64,000 bases of DNA from Histidinibacterium aquaticum. Its GTDB lineage: Bacteria > Pseudomonadota > Alphaproteobacteria > Rhodobacterales > Rhodobacteraceae. Location of the stretch: assembly GCF_008710275.1 (NCBI RefSeq), contig NZ_VYQE01000002.1:297522-361521 (forward strand). Reading direction: 5' to 3'. Both the position numbers and the translations under genes were made by a program. Every line of letters starts with the position of its first letter. The first letter of the stretch is position 1. Under the pieces are notes generated by a model. It searched no databases, had not been told where the DNA came from, and worked only from the letters and a program-made list of their open reading frames with translations. This document shows positions 27,763-37,979 of the stretch, piece after piece.

Positions 27763-28995
27763 ATGGACGTGATTTCTCCCGCCGGACTCCCGGATGCCAC
27801 CCTCGCGTTCCGTCGCGATCCTTACCGCTTCATCAGTCAGCACTGCGACGAGACGGGGGGCGACGCGGTGCGGACCCGCCTGATGCTCGCGCCGACGGTC
27901 TGCATGCGCGGGCCAGAGGCCGCCCGGCTGCTCTATGACGAGGATCTCGTGACCCGTGACGGCGCCGTACCTCCGCGCGTGGCGGGCGTGCTTTTCGGCA
28001 AGGGCGGTGTGCAGCAACTCGACGGTGCGCCGCATCGGGCGCGGAAGGCCATGCTGCTCTCGCTCATGACGCCGGACAACATGTCCGCGCTGGTCGAAAA
28101 GGCGACCGCCTCGCTCCTCACAGATGCCGAGGACTGGCAGCGCCAGGAAAGCGTCGAGATGCTGCCGGCCCTCGAACGCAGTCTGACGCGGGCCACGCTC
28201 GACTGGTGCGGCGTCCCGCTCGACGACTCGGACCTGGACCGCACCTCCGCCGACCTCACGCGACTATTCTCGGGCGCAGCCTCCGTCGGGCCGCGCTACT
28301 GGCACACGGCCCGGACCCGCCGTCGGTGCGACCGCTGGGCGGCACGGCTCGTGTCCGACCACCGCTCGGGCCGGCGGACGGCCCCTCCCGGCACGGCGCT
28401 CGCCGTCATCGCGGACTGGCGCGACCCCCAGGGCGCGGAACTGCCCAAAGAGGTGGCGGCGGTGGAGCTGCTCAACATCATCCGGCCCACCGTGGCCGTC
28501 GCCGTCTGGTGGCTGTTCCTGCTGCATGCGCTGACGGTCGAGGGCGGACGGCCCGCCGACGAGGCCGAGCGGCGCCGGTACGCGCTGGAGGTTCGGCGGC
28601 TCTATCCCTTCTTCCCGGTCATCGGCGGAGTCGCGCGGAGGGACACCAGAGCCCTCGGTGGCGAGGTCCGCGCCGGCGACCGGCTCCTGCTCGAGGTTCA
28701 GGGCACCAACCGTCATCGCTCCGCCTGGGCCGAGGCCGACCGCTTCGACCCCTCGCGGTTCGACGGCCGCGACCCCGGGCCGTTCGATTTCGTCGCCCAG
28801 GGCGGCGGCGATTTCGGCACAGGCCATCGCTGCGCGGGGGAATGGATCGCCGAGCGGCTGATGATCGCCTTCCTCGAGATATTCACCGAACGCCTCGCCT
28901 GGCGGGGGCCGGACCCGCCCCCCGAGCTCGACACGTCCCGCCTGCCGGCCCTCCCGAAGGGTGGCCTGAGGCTCGGCGACATCCGCCTCCACTGA
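27763..28995 (+). CDS. cytochrome P450, CYP152-type fatty-acid peroxygenase
   Basis: 410 residues. The heme loop QGGGDFGTGHRCAGEWI with C357 is diagnostic of the CYP152 peroxygenases (P450-BSbeta, SPalpha, OleT), which use H2O2 rather than a redox partner to hydroxylate or decarboxylate fatty acids. R241-P242 in IIRPTVAVA aligns with the BSbeta Arg242-Pro243 pair that binds the substrate carboxylate and replaces the usual acid-Thr. Position 84 is Gln (GVQQLDG), as in the hydroxylases, not the His of OleT. Hydroxylation of fatty acids is therefore the best guess. The ATG has only a distant GAGGG; an AGGAGG lies 24 bases upstream and better fits an out-of-frame GTG at 27747. Confidence 0.9.
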   Translation: MDVISPAGLPDATLAFRRDPYRFISQHCDETGGDAVRTRLMLAPTVCMRGPEAARLLYDEDLVTRDGAVPPRVAGVLFGKGGVQQLDGAPHRARKAMLLSLMTPDNMSALVEKATASLLTDAEDWQRQESVEMLPALERSLTRATLDWCGVPLDDSDLDRTSADLTRLFSGAASVGPRYWHTARTRRRCDRWAARLVSDHRSGRRTAPPGTALAVIADWRDPQGAELPKEVAAVELLNIIRPTVAVAVWWLFLLHALTVEGGRPADEAERRRYALEVRRLYPFFPVIGGVARRDTRALGGEVRAGDRLLLEVQGTNRHRSAWAEADRFDPSRFDGRDPGPFDFVAQGGGDFGTGHRCAGEWIAERLMIAFLEIFTERLAWRGPDPPPELDTSRLPALPKGGLRLGDIRLH

Positions 28996-29000
28996 CGAAT

Positions 29001-29028
29001 AACGCCCCGGCGATGTCGCCGGGGCGTT
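29001..29028. terminator. hairpin terminator between the P450 and gap genes
   Basis: A perfect 13-bp inverted repeat, AACGCCCCGGCGA pairing with TCGCCGGGGCGTT, has a two-base spacer (so an effective tetraloop or larger). It lies 5 bases after the P450 stop and 26 bases from the gap stop, and is suited to terminate both convergent genes. Confidence 0.7.
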
Positions 29029-29054
29029 CGAGTATCACGTGTCTGGCGAAGGTC

Positions 29055-30056
29055 TCAGATCAGCTTGCCCATGGCGACGGCGACGTCGGACATCCGGTTC
29101 GAGAAGCCCCACTCGTTGTCGTACCAGGTGAGGATCCGGCACATGGTGCCCTCCATGACCTTCGTCTGGTCGGTGTGGAAGACCGAGGAATGCGGATCAT
29201 GGTTGAAGTCCGTCGAGACCAGCTTCTCGTCGGTGTAGCCGAGGATGCCCTTCAGCTCGCCGTCCGCGGCCTTGCGGATTGCGTCGTTGATCTCCTCGAC
29301 GCTGGTCTCGCGCGAGGCCTCGAAGGTCAGGTCGACGACCGAGACGTTGGGCGTCGGCACCCGGATCGCCACGCCGTCGAGCTTGCCGTTGAGGTCGGGC
29401 AGGACGAGGCCCACGGCCTTGGCCGCGCCGGTCGAGGTCGGGATCATGCTGAGCGCCGCGGCGCGGGCCCGGTAGAGGTCCTTGTGCAGCGTATCCAGCG
29501 TGGGCTGGTCGCCGGTGTAGGAGTGGATCGTCGTCATGAAGCCCCGGGTGATCCCGACGGTCTCGTGCAGGACCTTGGCCACCGGCGAGAGGCAGTTGGT
29601 GGTACAGGAGGCGTTGGAGACGACGATGTGGTCGGAGGTCAGCGTCTCGTGGTTCACGCCGTAGCAGACCGTGGCGTCGGCGTCCTTGCCGGGGGCCGAG
29701 ATCAGGACCCGCTTGGAGCCGTTCTCGAGGTGCGCCTGGCAGGCCTCCTTGGAGGTGAAGATGCCGGTGCACTCCAGCACGACGTCCACGTCCGACCAGG
29801 GCAGGTCGGCGGGGTTCTTGATGGCGGTCACCCGCATCGGACCGCGGCCCACGTCGATGGTGTCCTCGGTGGTCTTCACCTCGCCCGGGAAGCGGCCGTG
29901 GACGCTGTCGTAGCGGATCAGGTGGGCGTTGGTCTCGACCGGGCCGAGATCGTTGATCGCGACGACCTCGATGTCGGTGCGCCCCGACTCGATGATCGAG
30001 CGCAGCACGTTCCGTCCGATCCGGCCGAAGCCGTTGATTGCGACCTTGACTGCCAT
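29055..30056 (-). CDS. gap: type I glyceraldehyde-3-phosphate dehydrogenase
   Basis: 333 residues, the usual GAPDH length. Interconverts glyceraldehyde-3-phosphate and 1,3-bisphosphoglycerate in glycolysis, gluconeogenesis or the Calvin cycle. The Rossmann motif [12 protein letters not shown] lies at the N-terminus and the catalytic C151 in [10 protein letters not shown]. The cofactor region [21 protein letters not shown] begins IND, so NAD preference versus NADP cannot be settled by eye. The ATG is supported by GGAGG nine bases upstream; the frame is open further upstream but without family similarity. Neighbouring 47-residue membrane protein and tkt are on the same strand. Confidence 0.97.
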   Translation of the reverse strand: MAVKVAINGFGRIGRNVLRSIIESGRTDIEVVAINDLGPVETNAHLIRYDSVHGRFPGEVKTTEDTIDVGRGPMRVTAIKNPADLPWSDVDVVLECTGIFTSKEACQAHLENGSKRVLISAPGKDADATVCYGVNHETLTSDHIVVSNASCTTNCLSPVAKVLHETVGITRGFMTTIHSYTGDQPTLDTLHKDLYRARAAALSMIPTSTGAAKAVGLVLPDLNGKLDGVAIRVPTPNVSVVDLTFEASRETSVEEINDAIRKAADGELKGILGYTDEKLVSTDFNHDPHSSVFHTDQTKVMEGTMCRILTWYDNEWGFSNRMSDVAVAMGKLI

Positions 30057-30162
30057 GGCGTGCGTCCTCCGATGATGCTGGGTGGCCCGGCAGCGACCGG
30101 GCCCGTCGGGCGCCACCTTCCGCAATTGGGCGGCGTAGTCAACCGATCGGCCCCCGGAGGGA

Positions 30163-30306
30163 CTATCGCCAGAAGGCGATGTAGCGGATCAGGTCGAGCC
30201 CTTCGCGCGACAGGAAGATCAGCGTCGTGCCCTCCCGGAAATAGAGATCCGCGGCGATGGCCATCAGGAGGAGGGACGCCGTCCAGAATGTCGCCGAGCG
30301 TAACAT
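30163..30306 (-). CDS. 47-residue membrane protein upstream of gap
   Basis: Translated directly from the sequence: it starts [19 protein letters not shown] and ends [12 protein letters not shown]. It has one N-terminal transmembrane helix followed by a short amphipathic tail ending in W-R. Small proteins of the pattern hydrophobic helix, (D)xxFF or LYF, then LFLxRxxLDLIxxxAFWR occur next to gap in other Rhodobacteraceae as I recall, which supports this being a real gene. The function is unknown. It lies 106 bases upstream of gap on the same strand. Confidence 0.62.
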   Translation of the reverse strand: MLRSATFWTASLLLMAIAADLYFREGTTLIFLSREGLDLIRYIAFWR

Positions 30307-30406
30307 GCGGGCGAGGCTGTCACTGCCGCCATGCCGCGACAAGCCCGCGTCCCGTCGCCCCGTCCCCTTCGCGCGCTAGTGTCACCCGCGAACCTCAGGA
30401 GGGACC

Positions 30407-30769
30407 ATGACCTGGAAAGACGCCGCCGCCTTCACGGCCCGGCTGCTCATCGCGCTGCTCTTCCTCGGCGGCGCCGCGCAGAAGGTCGCGGACCCCGGAC
30501 CGGCGAGCGACCTGCTCGCCCTGCGCGGCTGGCCGCCGTGGCTTCTCTGGCCCGCGCTCGCCTTCAACCTCGCCGCCGGCCTCCTGCTCCTTGCCGGCCG
30601 CCTCGTTCCGGCTACCGCGCTCGCCCTGGCCGCCTACTGCGCCGTGACCAGCCTCTTCCACTTCCAGCCCGACGAGCCCTGGCAGATGACCATCTTCGTC
30701 AAGAACTGGGCCATCGCCGGCGGCTGCCTCGCGCTCTCGGCCCTGGGTCCCGGGCGCTGGCGCCTCTGA
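30407..30769 (+). CDS. DoxX family membrane protein
   Basis: 120 residues with four predicted membrane helices. The DoxX landmarks are ARLLIALLFLGGAAQKVADPG near the N-terminus and YCAVTSLFHFQPDEPWQMTIFVKNWAIAGGCLAL, including the conserved FHF and FxKNxA motif. DoxX proteins are linked to thiol or redox stress complexes in the membrane, but a specific role cannot be assigned. A strong AGGAGGG Shine-Dalgarno sequence precedes the ATG. Convergent with tkt. Confidence 0.88.
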   Translation: MTWKDAAAFTARLLIALLFLGGAAQKVADPGPASDLLALRGWPPWLLWPALAFNLAAGLLLLAGRLVPATALALAAYCAVTSLFHFQPDEPWQMTIFVKNWAIAGGCLALSALGPGRWRL

Positions 30770-30780
30770 CCTTTCATCTA

Positions 30781-30874
30781 GCCTGAAATACCGCGGGGGA
30801 GGCGCCGCGTCCCGCGGCGACGGGGGCAGAGCCCCCAAATGCGCCTGAGGCGCGCCCGCGGGCGCGCCTCAGGC
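30781..30874. repeat. Rhodobacteraceae-type intergenic repeat plus 32-nt perfect palindrome
   Basis: Positions 30781-30840 hold an inverted copy of a repeat element containing a GGGGGC-AGA-GCCCCC hairpin (30822-30836) and a GAAATACC...GGGGGAGG motif; the other copy is at 42001-42060. Immediately downstream, 30843-30874 is a perfect 32-nt palindrome with arms beginning GCCTGAGGCGCGCCCG. It lies between the convergent doxX and tkt genes and may terminate both, although no T-run follows. Confidence 0.7.
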
Positions 30875-30918
30875 TGATCATGGCTGCGCGTCAGCGCAGA
30901 CCGCTGGATCGCATCCCT

Positions 30919-32937
30919 TCAGCCGAGGAGCCGCTTGACCTCGGCGACCGTCGCCTCGGCGGTGATGCCGAAGGCCTTGTAGAGCACCTCCTGGGGGGCC
31001 GAGGCGCCGAACTGGTCCATGCCGATGAAGCCCGCCTTGGCCTCGCGGCCACGCTCGCCGCTGAGCCAGCGGTCCCAGGGCTGGCGCACGGCGGCCTCGA
31101 TGGCCACCCGCACCGCGCCGCCCGGCAGCACCCGGCGGCGGTAGCTCTCCTCCTGCTGGGCGAAGAGCTCCATGGAGGGCACGGAGACCACGCGCACACC
31201 GATCCCCTCGGCCTCGAGCTGCCGCCGCGCCTCGAGCGCGATGGCGACCTCGGAGCCGGTGGCCATCAGGATCGCCTGGCGCTTGGCCTCGGCGTCGGCC
31301 AGCACGTAGGCGCCCTGGGCGGAAAGGTTCTTGCTCTTGTGCTGCTCGCGCACTGTCGGCACCCCCTGGCGCGAGAGCGCCAGCACCGTGGGCCCGTCGG
31401 TCCGCTCCAGCGCGATTTCCCAGGCCTCTGCGACCTCCACCGGGTCGGCGGGGCGCAGGACCAGCATGTTCGGGATGGCGCGCAGCGCGGCGAGCTGCTC
31501 GACCGGCTGGTGGGTCGGGCCGTCCTCGCCGAGGCCGATGCTGTCGTGGGTCATCACGTAGACCACCGGCATCGACATCAGCGCCGAGAGCCGCATGGAG
31601 GCGCGGGCGTAGTCCGAGAAGACCAGGAACGTGCCGCCGTAGGGCCGCACGCCGCCGTGCAGCGCCATGCCGTTCATCGCGGCGGCCATGCCGTGCTCGC
31701 GGATGCCGAAGTGCACGTAGCGCCCGCCGCGGTTCTCGGGGGAGAAGACTTCGAGCCCCTCGGTCTTGGTGTTGTTCGAGCCGGTCAGGTCGGCCGAGCC
31801 GCCCAGCGTCTCGGGCATCACCGGGTTGATGACTTCCAGCGCCTTCTGGCTGGCGGCGCGGGTGGCGAGCTTGGGCGCGGTCTCGCTCATCTGCTTCTTC
31901 AGTGCGCGGATGGTCGAGGTCAGCTTCTTGGGCACCGTGCCCAGCATCGCCTGGTCGAACTTGGCGCGCTTCCCCGCGGCCATCGCGTCGACCCGCTCCT
32001 GCCAGGCCTTGCGCTCCTCGGCACCGCGGGCGCCGAGCGCCTCCCAGTCCGACTTGATGTCGGCGGGGATCTCGAAGGGCCCGTAGGACCAGCCGTAGGC
32101 CTCCTTGGCGGCCTTCGCGGCGTCCTCGTCGGTCAGCGCCCCGTGCCCCTTGCCGGTGTCCTGCGCGGCATGCCCGAGGGCGATATGCGTCTTGCAGTCG
32201 ATGACCGAGGGGCGCGGGTCGGCCTTCGCCGCCTCGATCGCGGCGTCGATCGCCTCGGGATCGTGGCCGTCGATGGTCTGGACGTGCCAGCCCGAGGCCT
32301 CGAACCGCTTCATCTGGTCGGTGCTGTCGGCGAGGCTGAGGTCGCCGTCGATGGTGATCTTGTTGTCGTCGAAGAACACCGTGAGCTTGCCCAGCTTCTG
32401 GTGGCCGGCGAGCGCCAGCGCCTCCTGGCTGACGCCTTCCATGAGGCAGCCGTCACCGGCGAAGACCCAGGTGCGGTGGTCGACGAGCTTCTTGCCGAAG
32501 CGCGCGCGCAGATGCTCCTCGGCGATGGCGAAGCCCACCGAGTTGGCGAAGCCCTGGCCCAGCGGGCCGGTGGTGGTGTCGATACCCTCGGCATGGCCAT
32601 GCTCGGGATGGCCCGGCGTGCGCGAGCCCCACTGGCGGAAGTTCTTCAGCTCCTCGAGTGTCATCTGCTCGTAGCCCGTGAGGTGCAGCAGCGAGTAGAG
32701 CAGCATCGAGCCGTGGCCGTTCGAGACGATGAACCGGTCCCGGTCGGGCCAGTGCGGCTCCTTGGGGTCGAATTTCAGGTGGTTGCGCCACAGGACCGTC
32801 GCGATATCGGCCATGCCCATCGGCATGCCGGAGTGCCCGGACTGGGCGGCGATCACGGCGTCGAGCGTCAGGGTGCGGATGGCGGTCGCCATCTTCCAGT
32901 GGTCGGGATGCGCGTCGCGCAGGGCAGCGAGATCCAA
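30919..32937 (-). CDS. tkt: transketolase
   Basis: 672-residue thiamine-diphosphate enzyme of the pentose phosphate and Calvin pathways, transferring two-carbon ketol units. The N-terminus [17 protein letters not shown], the TPP motif [19 protein letters not shown]...N, the central pyrimidine-domain [20 protein letters not shown], and the C-terminal sugar-binding segment are present. The start appears to be TTG with AGGA eight bases upstream, and gives the usual N-terminus ([23 protein letters not shown]). Proximity to gap suggests a glycolytic or pentose phosphate locus. Confidence 0.96.
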   Translation of the reverse strand: MDLAALRDAHPDHWKMATAIRTLTLDAVIAAQSGHSGMPMGMADIATVLWRNHLKFDPKEPHWPDRDRFIVSNGHGSMLLYSLLHLTGYEQMTLEELKNFRQWGSRTPGHPEHGHAEGIDTTTGPLGQGFANSVGFAIAEEHLRARFGKKLVDHRTWVFAGDGCLMEGVSQEALALAGHQKLGKLTVFFDDNKITIDGDLSLADSTDQMKRFEASGWHVQTIDGHDPEAIDAAIEAAKADPRPSVIDCKTHIALGHAAQDTGKGHGALTDEDAAKAAKEAYGWSYGPFEIPADIKSDWEALGARGAEERKAWQERVDAMAAGKRAKFDQAMLGTVPKKLTSTIRALKKQMSETAPKLATRAASQKALEVINPVMPETLGGSADLTGSNNTKTEGLEVFSPENRGGRYVHFGIREHGMAAAMNGMALHGGVRPYGGTFLVFSDYARASMRLSALMSMPVVYVMTHDSIGLGEDGPTHQPVEQLAALRAIPNMLVLRPADPVEVAEAWEIALERTDGPTVLALSRQGVPTVREQHKSKNLSAQGAYVLADAEAKRQAILMATGSEVAIALEARRQLEAEGIGVRVVSVPSMELFAQQEESYRRRVLPGGAVRVAIEAAVRQPWDRWLSGERGREAKAGFIGMDQFGASAPQEVLYKAFGITAEATVAEVKRLLG

Positions 32938-33125
32938 GGGGCGGTCCTTTCGGCAAGGAAACTACGGTTCCCCGCGTCTTTACCAGCCGAGGGGTCGAAT
33001 TCAAGCGCGCGGGGCCGCGCATTTGCCGGGGCAGGGGGGATCGCATACCCTTCCCGCAAGGGGCGCGATTCGAGCGCAGCCCCGCCGAAAAAGACCGGGG
33101 CAAGGGCAGACACAGGAGCGGGCAG

Positions 33126-33632
33126 ATGGACGACGTCACGGCGCTTGAGGGGCGGATCGCCCAGGCGCTCGACCGCATTCGCGCCGGGGTCGAGGGGCTC
33201 GGCCCCGCAGCCCCCGCCGCAGAGGTCGAGGCTACGACCGACACCTCCGAACTCGAGGCCGAGGTCACCGCCCTGCGCGCCCGCCTCGAAGAGGAGCAGG
33301 CCGCCAACGCCCAGCTCGAAGAGCGGGTGGTCAAGCTCAAGGATCGCCAGGACCAGACCATCGCCCGTCTGGAGAGCCAGGTCTCCTCCGGCCGCGCCCG
33401 TCTGGCGGCCCTCGACGAGGAAATGCAGAAGCTGCGCCAGGTGAACGCGGAGCTCGTCGAGAGCTCCGAGGCCCTGCGCGAGGCCGCAGCCCGCGACGTG
33501 GCGGAGCCCCACCTGGTCAACAAGGCCATGCTGGCCGAACTCGACGCCCTGCGCGCCCTCCGCGGCGCCGACGCGGCCGAGGTCGAGGCCGTGCTGGCAG
33601 AGCTGCGTCCGCTGAAAGGGGAGGAGGCCTGA
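33126..33632 (+). CDS. coiled-coil protein encoded before zapA
   Basis: 168 residues, mostly charged. An N-terminal short helix (TALEGRIAQALDRIRAGVEGL) and a linker rich in Ala/Pro are followed by a long coiled coil (about 45-125: EVTALRARLEEEQAANAQLEERV) and a conserved-looking tail. No family name is recognised. It overlaps zapA by one base (TGATG), and the pair is likely an operon, so a role with ZapA in Z-ring or division assembly is plausible (inference). AGGAG lies seven bases before the ATG. It diverges from tkt. Confidence 0.75.
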   Translation: MDDVTALEGRIAQALDRIRAGVEGLGPAAPAAEVEATTDTSELEAEVTALRARLEEEQAANAQLEERVVKLKDRQDQTIARLESQVSSGRARLAALDEEMQKLRQVNAELVESSEALREAAARDVAEPHLVNKAMLAELDALRALRGADAAEVEAVLAELRPLKGEEA

Positions 33633-34033
33633 TGCCCCAGGTCGAGATCACCATCGGGGGCCGCTCCTTCGAGGTCGCCTGCCAGGAGGGCGAAGAGGCC
33701 TACCTGCGCAATGCCGCCCAAATGCTGGACCTGGAAGCCTCGGCGCTCTCCGACCAGGTCGGACGCCTGCCGGAATCCCGGATGCTTCTGATGGCGGGCC
33801 TGATGCTGGCCGACAAGGCCGCCGGACTGGAAGAGCGTCTGCGCGAGGGCGACAGGGCCCTGGGCGAGATGCGCGCACGCCTCGACGAGATGCAGGACCG
33901 GCCCCCGCCCGAGCCCGAGCGGATCGAGGTGCCCGTGGTGCCCCAGGAAGTGACCGAGACCCTGGCCGAACTCGCCGCCCGCGCCGAGGCGCTGGCAGAC
34001 GAAATCGAGGAAAAGGGCACTGCGTCCAAATAA
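33632..34033 (+). CDS. zapA: cell division protein ZapA
   Basis: 133 residues with the ZapA domain at the N-terminus (VEITIGGRSFEVACQEGEEAYLRNAAQMLD) and a C-terminal coiled coil. ZapA cross-links FtsZ protofilaments. The start codon overlaps the preceding stop. In many proteobacteria a 6S RNA gene follows zapA; here the downstream region instead holds TTCGAA palindromes, and no 6S-like structure was recognised. Confidence 0.88.
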   Translation: MPQVEITIGGRSFEVACQEGEEAYLRNAAQMLDLEASALSDQVGRLPESRMLLMAGLMLADKAAGLEERLREGDRALGEMRARLDEMQDRPPPEPERIEVPVVPQEVTETLAELAARAEALADEIEEKGTASK

Positions 34034-34049
34034 TTCCGGGGGTCATGAG

Positions 34050-34175
34050 GGGCTTTCGAAAGCCCTTCGGACCACGTCGACCCGTCAGAGCGCCCGGCGG
34101 TCAGGGAGCAAGGGCTTTCGAAAGCCCTTGCACGCGGGGCAAGCCCCGCGTGACGGCGCTTCGAAGCGCCGTCAC
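34050..34175. repeat. array of four abutting palindromes after zapA
   Basis: GGGCTTTCGAAAGCCC occurs at 34050-34065 and again as the core of a 24-nt perfect palindrome at 34108-34131. A second inverted repeat, CACGCGGGGC-AA-GCCCCGCGTG, shares its edge at 34131-34152. A third, a 24- to 26-nt perfect palindrome centred on CTTCGAAG, spans 34150-34175. Between zapA and grxD they may form terminators or cruciforms. Confidence 0.8.
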
Positions 34176-34182
34176 AGCCCGA

Positions 34183-34548
34183 TCAGGCGTTGGCTTCGCG
34201 GATCTTGTCGGCGGCATCCTTGTCGTAGGTGACGCCGTTCTGCTCGAAGAGCTGGTCGAGCTCGCCCGAGAGCGTCATCTCGGTGATGATGTCGCAGCCG
34301 CCCACGAACTCGCCCTTCACGTAGAGCTGCGGGATCGTCGGCCAGTCGGAATAGTCCTTGATCCCCTGGCGGATGCCCTCGTCGGCCAGCACGTTCACGT
34401 CCTGGTACTCGACGCCCATGAAGTTGAGCACGCCCGCCACGCGGGAGGAGAACCCGCACTGCGGCATGGTCTTGGTGCCCTTCATGAAGAGCACCACGTC
34501 GTTCTGGGTGACGGTGTCCTTGATCTGGTCTTCGACGGTCGCGGTCAT
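34183..34548 (-). CDS. grxD: monothiol glutaredoxin (Grx4/GrxD)
   Basis: 121 residues with the CGFS active site (C31 in KTMPQCGFSSR), the GSH-binding WPTIPQLYVKGEFVGGCDI segment, and no second cysteine in the motif, as in class II glutaredoxins that carry [2Fe-2S] clusters with BolA. It is directly downstream of bolA on the same strand (58 bases), as expected for the partners. A GGAG lies five bases before the ATG. Confidence 0.95.
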   Translation of the reverse strand: MTATVEDQIKDTVTQNDVVLFMKGTKTMPQCGFSSRVAGVLNFMGVEYQDVNVLADEGIRQGIKDYSDWPTIPQLYVKGEFVGGCDIITEMTLSGELDQLFEQNGVTYDKDAADKIREANA

Positions 34549-34606
34549 GCCTGTCTCCGTTCTCTGTCCCGGCGGGGCCGGTCCTGGGTGTCTCTGGGTC
34601 GGTTGG

Positions 34607-34843
34607 TCAGTCGGGCGCGCGAGTGGTCAGGGCCAGCGCGTGCAACTCGCCCTGGCTGCCGTCCATCTTGCCCTTCAGGGCGGAGTAGACCGCGCGCTGC
34701 TGCTGCACCCGGTTCTTGCCGCGGAAGCTCTCGTCGATGACCTCCGCCGCGAAATGCGCGCCATCGTCACCCTGGACGTTGATCCGGGCGTCGGGAAAGC
34801 TCTCGCGGAGCAGCGTCTCGATCTCGTGGGCGGTGATGGCCAT
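34607..34843 (-). CDS. bolA: BolA family protein
   Basis: 78 residues with the BolA fold: the helix HEIETLLRESFPDARINVQG, the invariant GAHFAAEVIDESFRGKNRVQQQR, and the C-terminal LHALALTTRAP. It forms a [2Fe-2S] heterocomplex with CGFS glutaredoxin in iron-sulfur trafficking. The conserved His in GAHF and the C-terminal His in LHA are present. The frame is open for 21 more codons upstream, but the chosen ATG fits the family length and has GAGAGG upstream. Confidence 0.93.
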   Translation of the reverse strand: MAITAHEIETLLRESFPDARINVQGDDGAHFAAEVIDESFRGKNRVQQQRAVYSALKGKMDGSQGELHALALTTRAPD

Positions 34844-34921
34844 GCGCGACCTCTCCTCGTTCGTCTGTCTGCGGAATCTAGGCGCGGCGCCGGGGCGCCG
34901 CAACACCTCGGCCCCGGCCTC

Positions 34922-37081
<2,160 letters not shown>

Positions 37082-37179
37082 TCGGGGGTCCCGGTCCGTT
37101 CGCGCGCTTCCATAGCGCGACACCCGGTCGGGGGAAAGCGGGGGCCGGACCGCGCGTCGGCAGCCCGGCCCCGGGGGGT

Positions 37180-37330
37180 CAGTCGAAGTGGCTGGAGAAG
37201 GCATCGGCGGTCATCTGCAACCAGGTCCCCTCGGGCTAGACCTGGACCTGGGCGCGGATGTTGCGCAGTCCGAGTTGCCCGATCATCGACGTCCAGTATC
37301 CGCCCGGGAAGGAATGAGTCGCTGGAATAG
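37180..37330 (-). pseudogene. possible C-terminal gene remnant
   Basis: On the minus strand the frame reads GYWTSMIGQLGLRNIRAQVQV, an in-frame TAG at 37217-37219, then [18 protein letters not shown] and a TGA at 37180-37182. The composition is protein-like and better than in the other frames, but the internal stop and loss of an upstream start indicate a remnant. The family was not recognised. Confidence 0.3.
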
Positions 37331-37788
37331 ACGTTTCGCGCGCGGAGTTGCTGTGCGGCCACCGAGGCCGGGGCGGGTTCCCGAAACTCGGGCATCACTT
37401 GTCCGAATTGCCGTTTCAGTGTGACCGCGGGCCTGACGAGCAAGGGTCAGGTGCATCGCTGCCCCGTCCGCCGCTTAAACGCGCCGACCGGTCATCGGAT
37501 CCGCTGGAGTTGCTCGACCCGCCAGAGATTCCGGTCAAGTAACCCCGTCTCCAAGTCCGTCGGTGCCGCATCCGAATTGGAGTGGTTGTATTCGCGAAAT
37601 ACCGATTTGGATAGCGTCAGCCATTGGTTGGAAAAAGAGACACTGCTCCGGTGTTAAATAGTGGCGCGCCGTCCCATTCGATTTCCTGCCCGGGATTGCA
37701 GATTGGAATTCGAGGCCTGACCGGAGTGGCGCGCCCGCAAGACAGCCACACGACCGCCCACTGGGCAACCGCCCCCGGTTCCCAGCAT

Positions 37789-37814
37789 AAAAAAAGCCGG
37801 GCCAAAGGCCCGGC
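37789..37814 (-). terminator. strong intrinsic terminator (minus strand)
   Basis: Minus-strand GCCGGGCC-TTT-GGCCCGGC is an 8-bp perfect stem with a three-base loop, directly followed by seven T's. It ends the transcript coming from the LysR gene or a shorter RNA. Confidence 0.88.
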
Positions 37815-37867
37815 GAAGTCCAACAGGGAGGTATGAAGATGATGTCACTCTCGTGTCATCCGCTTCG
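37789..37867 (-). ncRNA. candidate ~80-nt small RNA downstream of the LysR gene
   Basis: A minus-strand promoter-like pair, TTGATC (37897-37902) and TAATTG (37874-37879), spaced by 17 bases, would start transcription near 37867. Transcription would run 70-80 bases to the perfect terminator at 37789-37814. The RNA would carry an unpaired ACCUCCCUGUUGGACU segment with anti-Shine-Dalgarno character. Alternatively this is simply the LysR 3' UTR. On the plus strand the same segment holds GGGAGG before a 15-codon ORF (37833-37880, starting MKMMSLSCHP). Confidence 0.4.
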
Positions 37868-37979
37868 ATTGATCAATTAAGCGGCACGATGTGAACGATC
37901 AAGTTCATTTGCTACCGCAGGGCGACATTCCCGCCATGCGTTGCGGACATGTCTCAGCGTCGAGAGACCTGGAACGCCC

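Larger units (their letters stand above)
37082..37979. other. 898-bp gene-poor intergenic region
   Basis: No intact protein gene was recognised. It contains a degenerate reading frame (37180-37330), an AT-richer stretch (about 37540-37720) with a direct repeat GTGGCGCGCC at 37661-37670 and 37726-37735, a minus-strand terminator at 37789-37814, and a mini-ORF or sRNA region at 37789-37880. The lower GC content relative to its flanks hints at a different history, such as decayed inserted DNA. Confidence 0.6.

Noticed and set aside
30880-33444. 854-codon open frame on the plus strand opposite tkt
   Set aside because: It mirrors the transketolase gene, has Arg/Gly/Ala-rich low-quality translation and no family similarity; typical of antisense frames in GC-rich DNA.
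34034-34180. 6S RNA after zapA
   Set aside because: The region is occupied by independent palindromes; the long bulged hairpin of 6S RNA is not visible.
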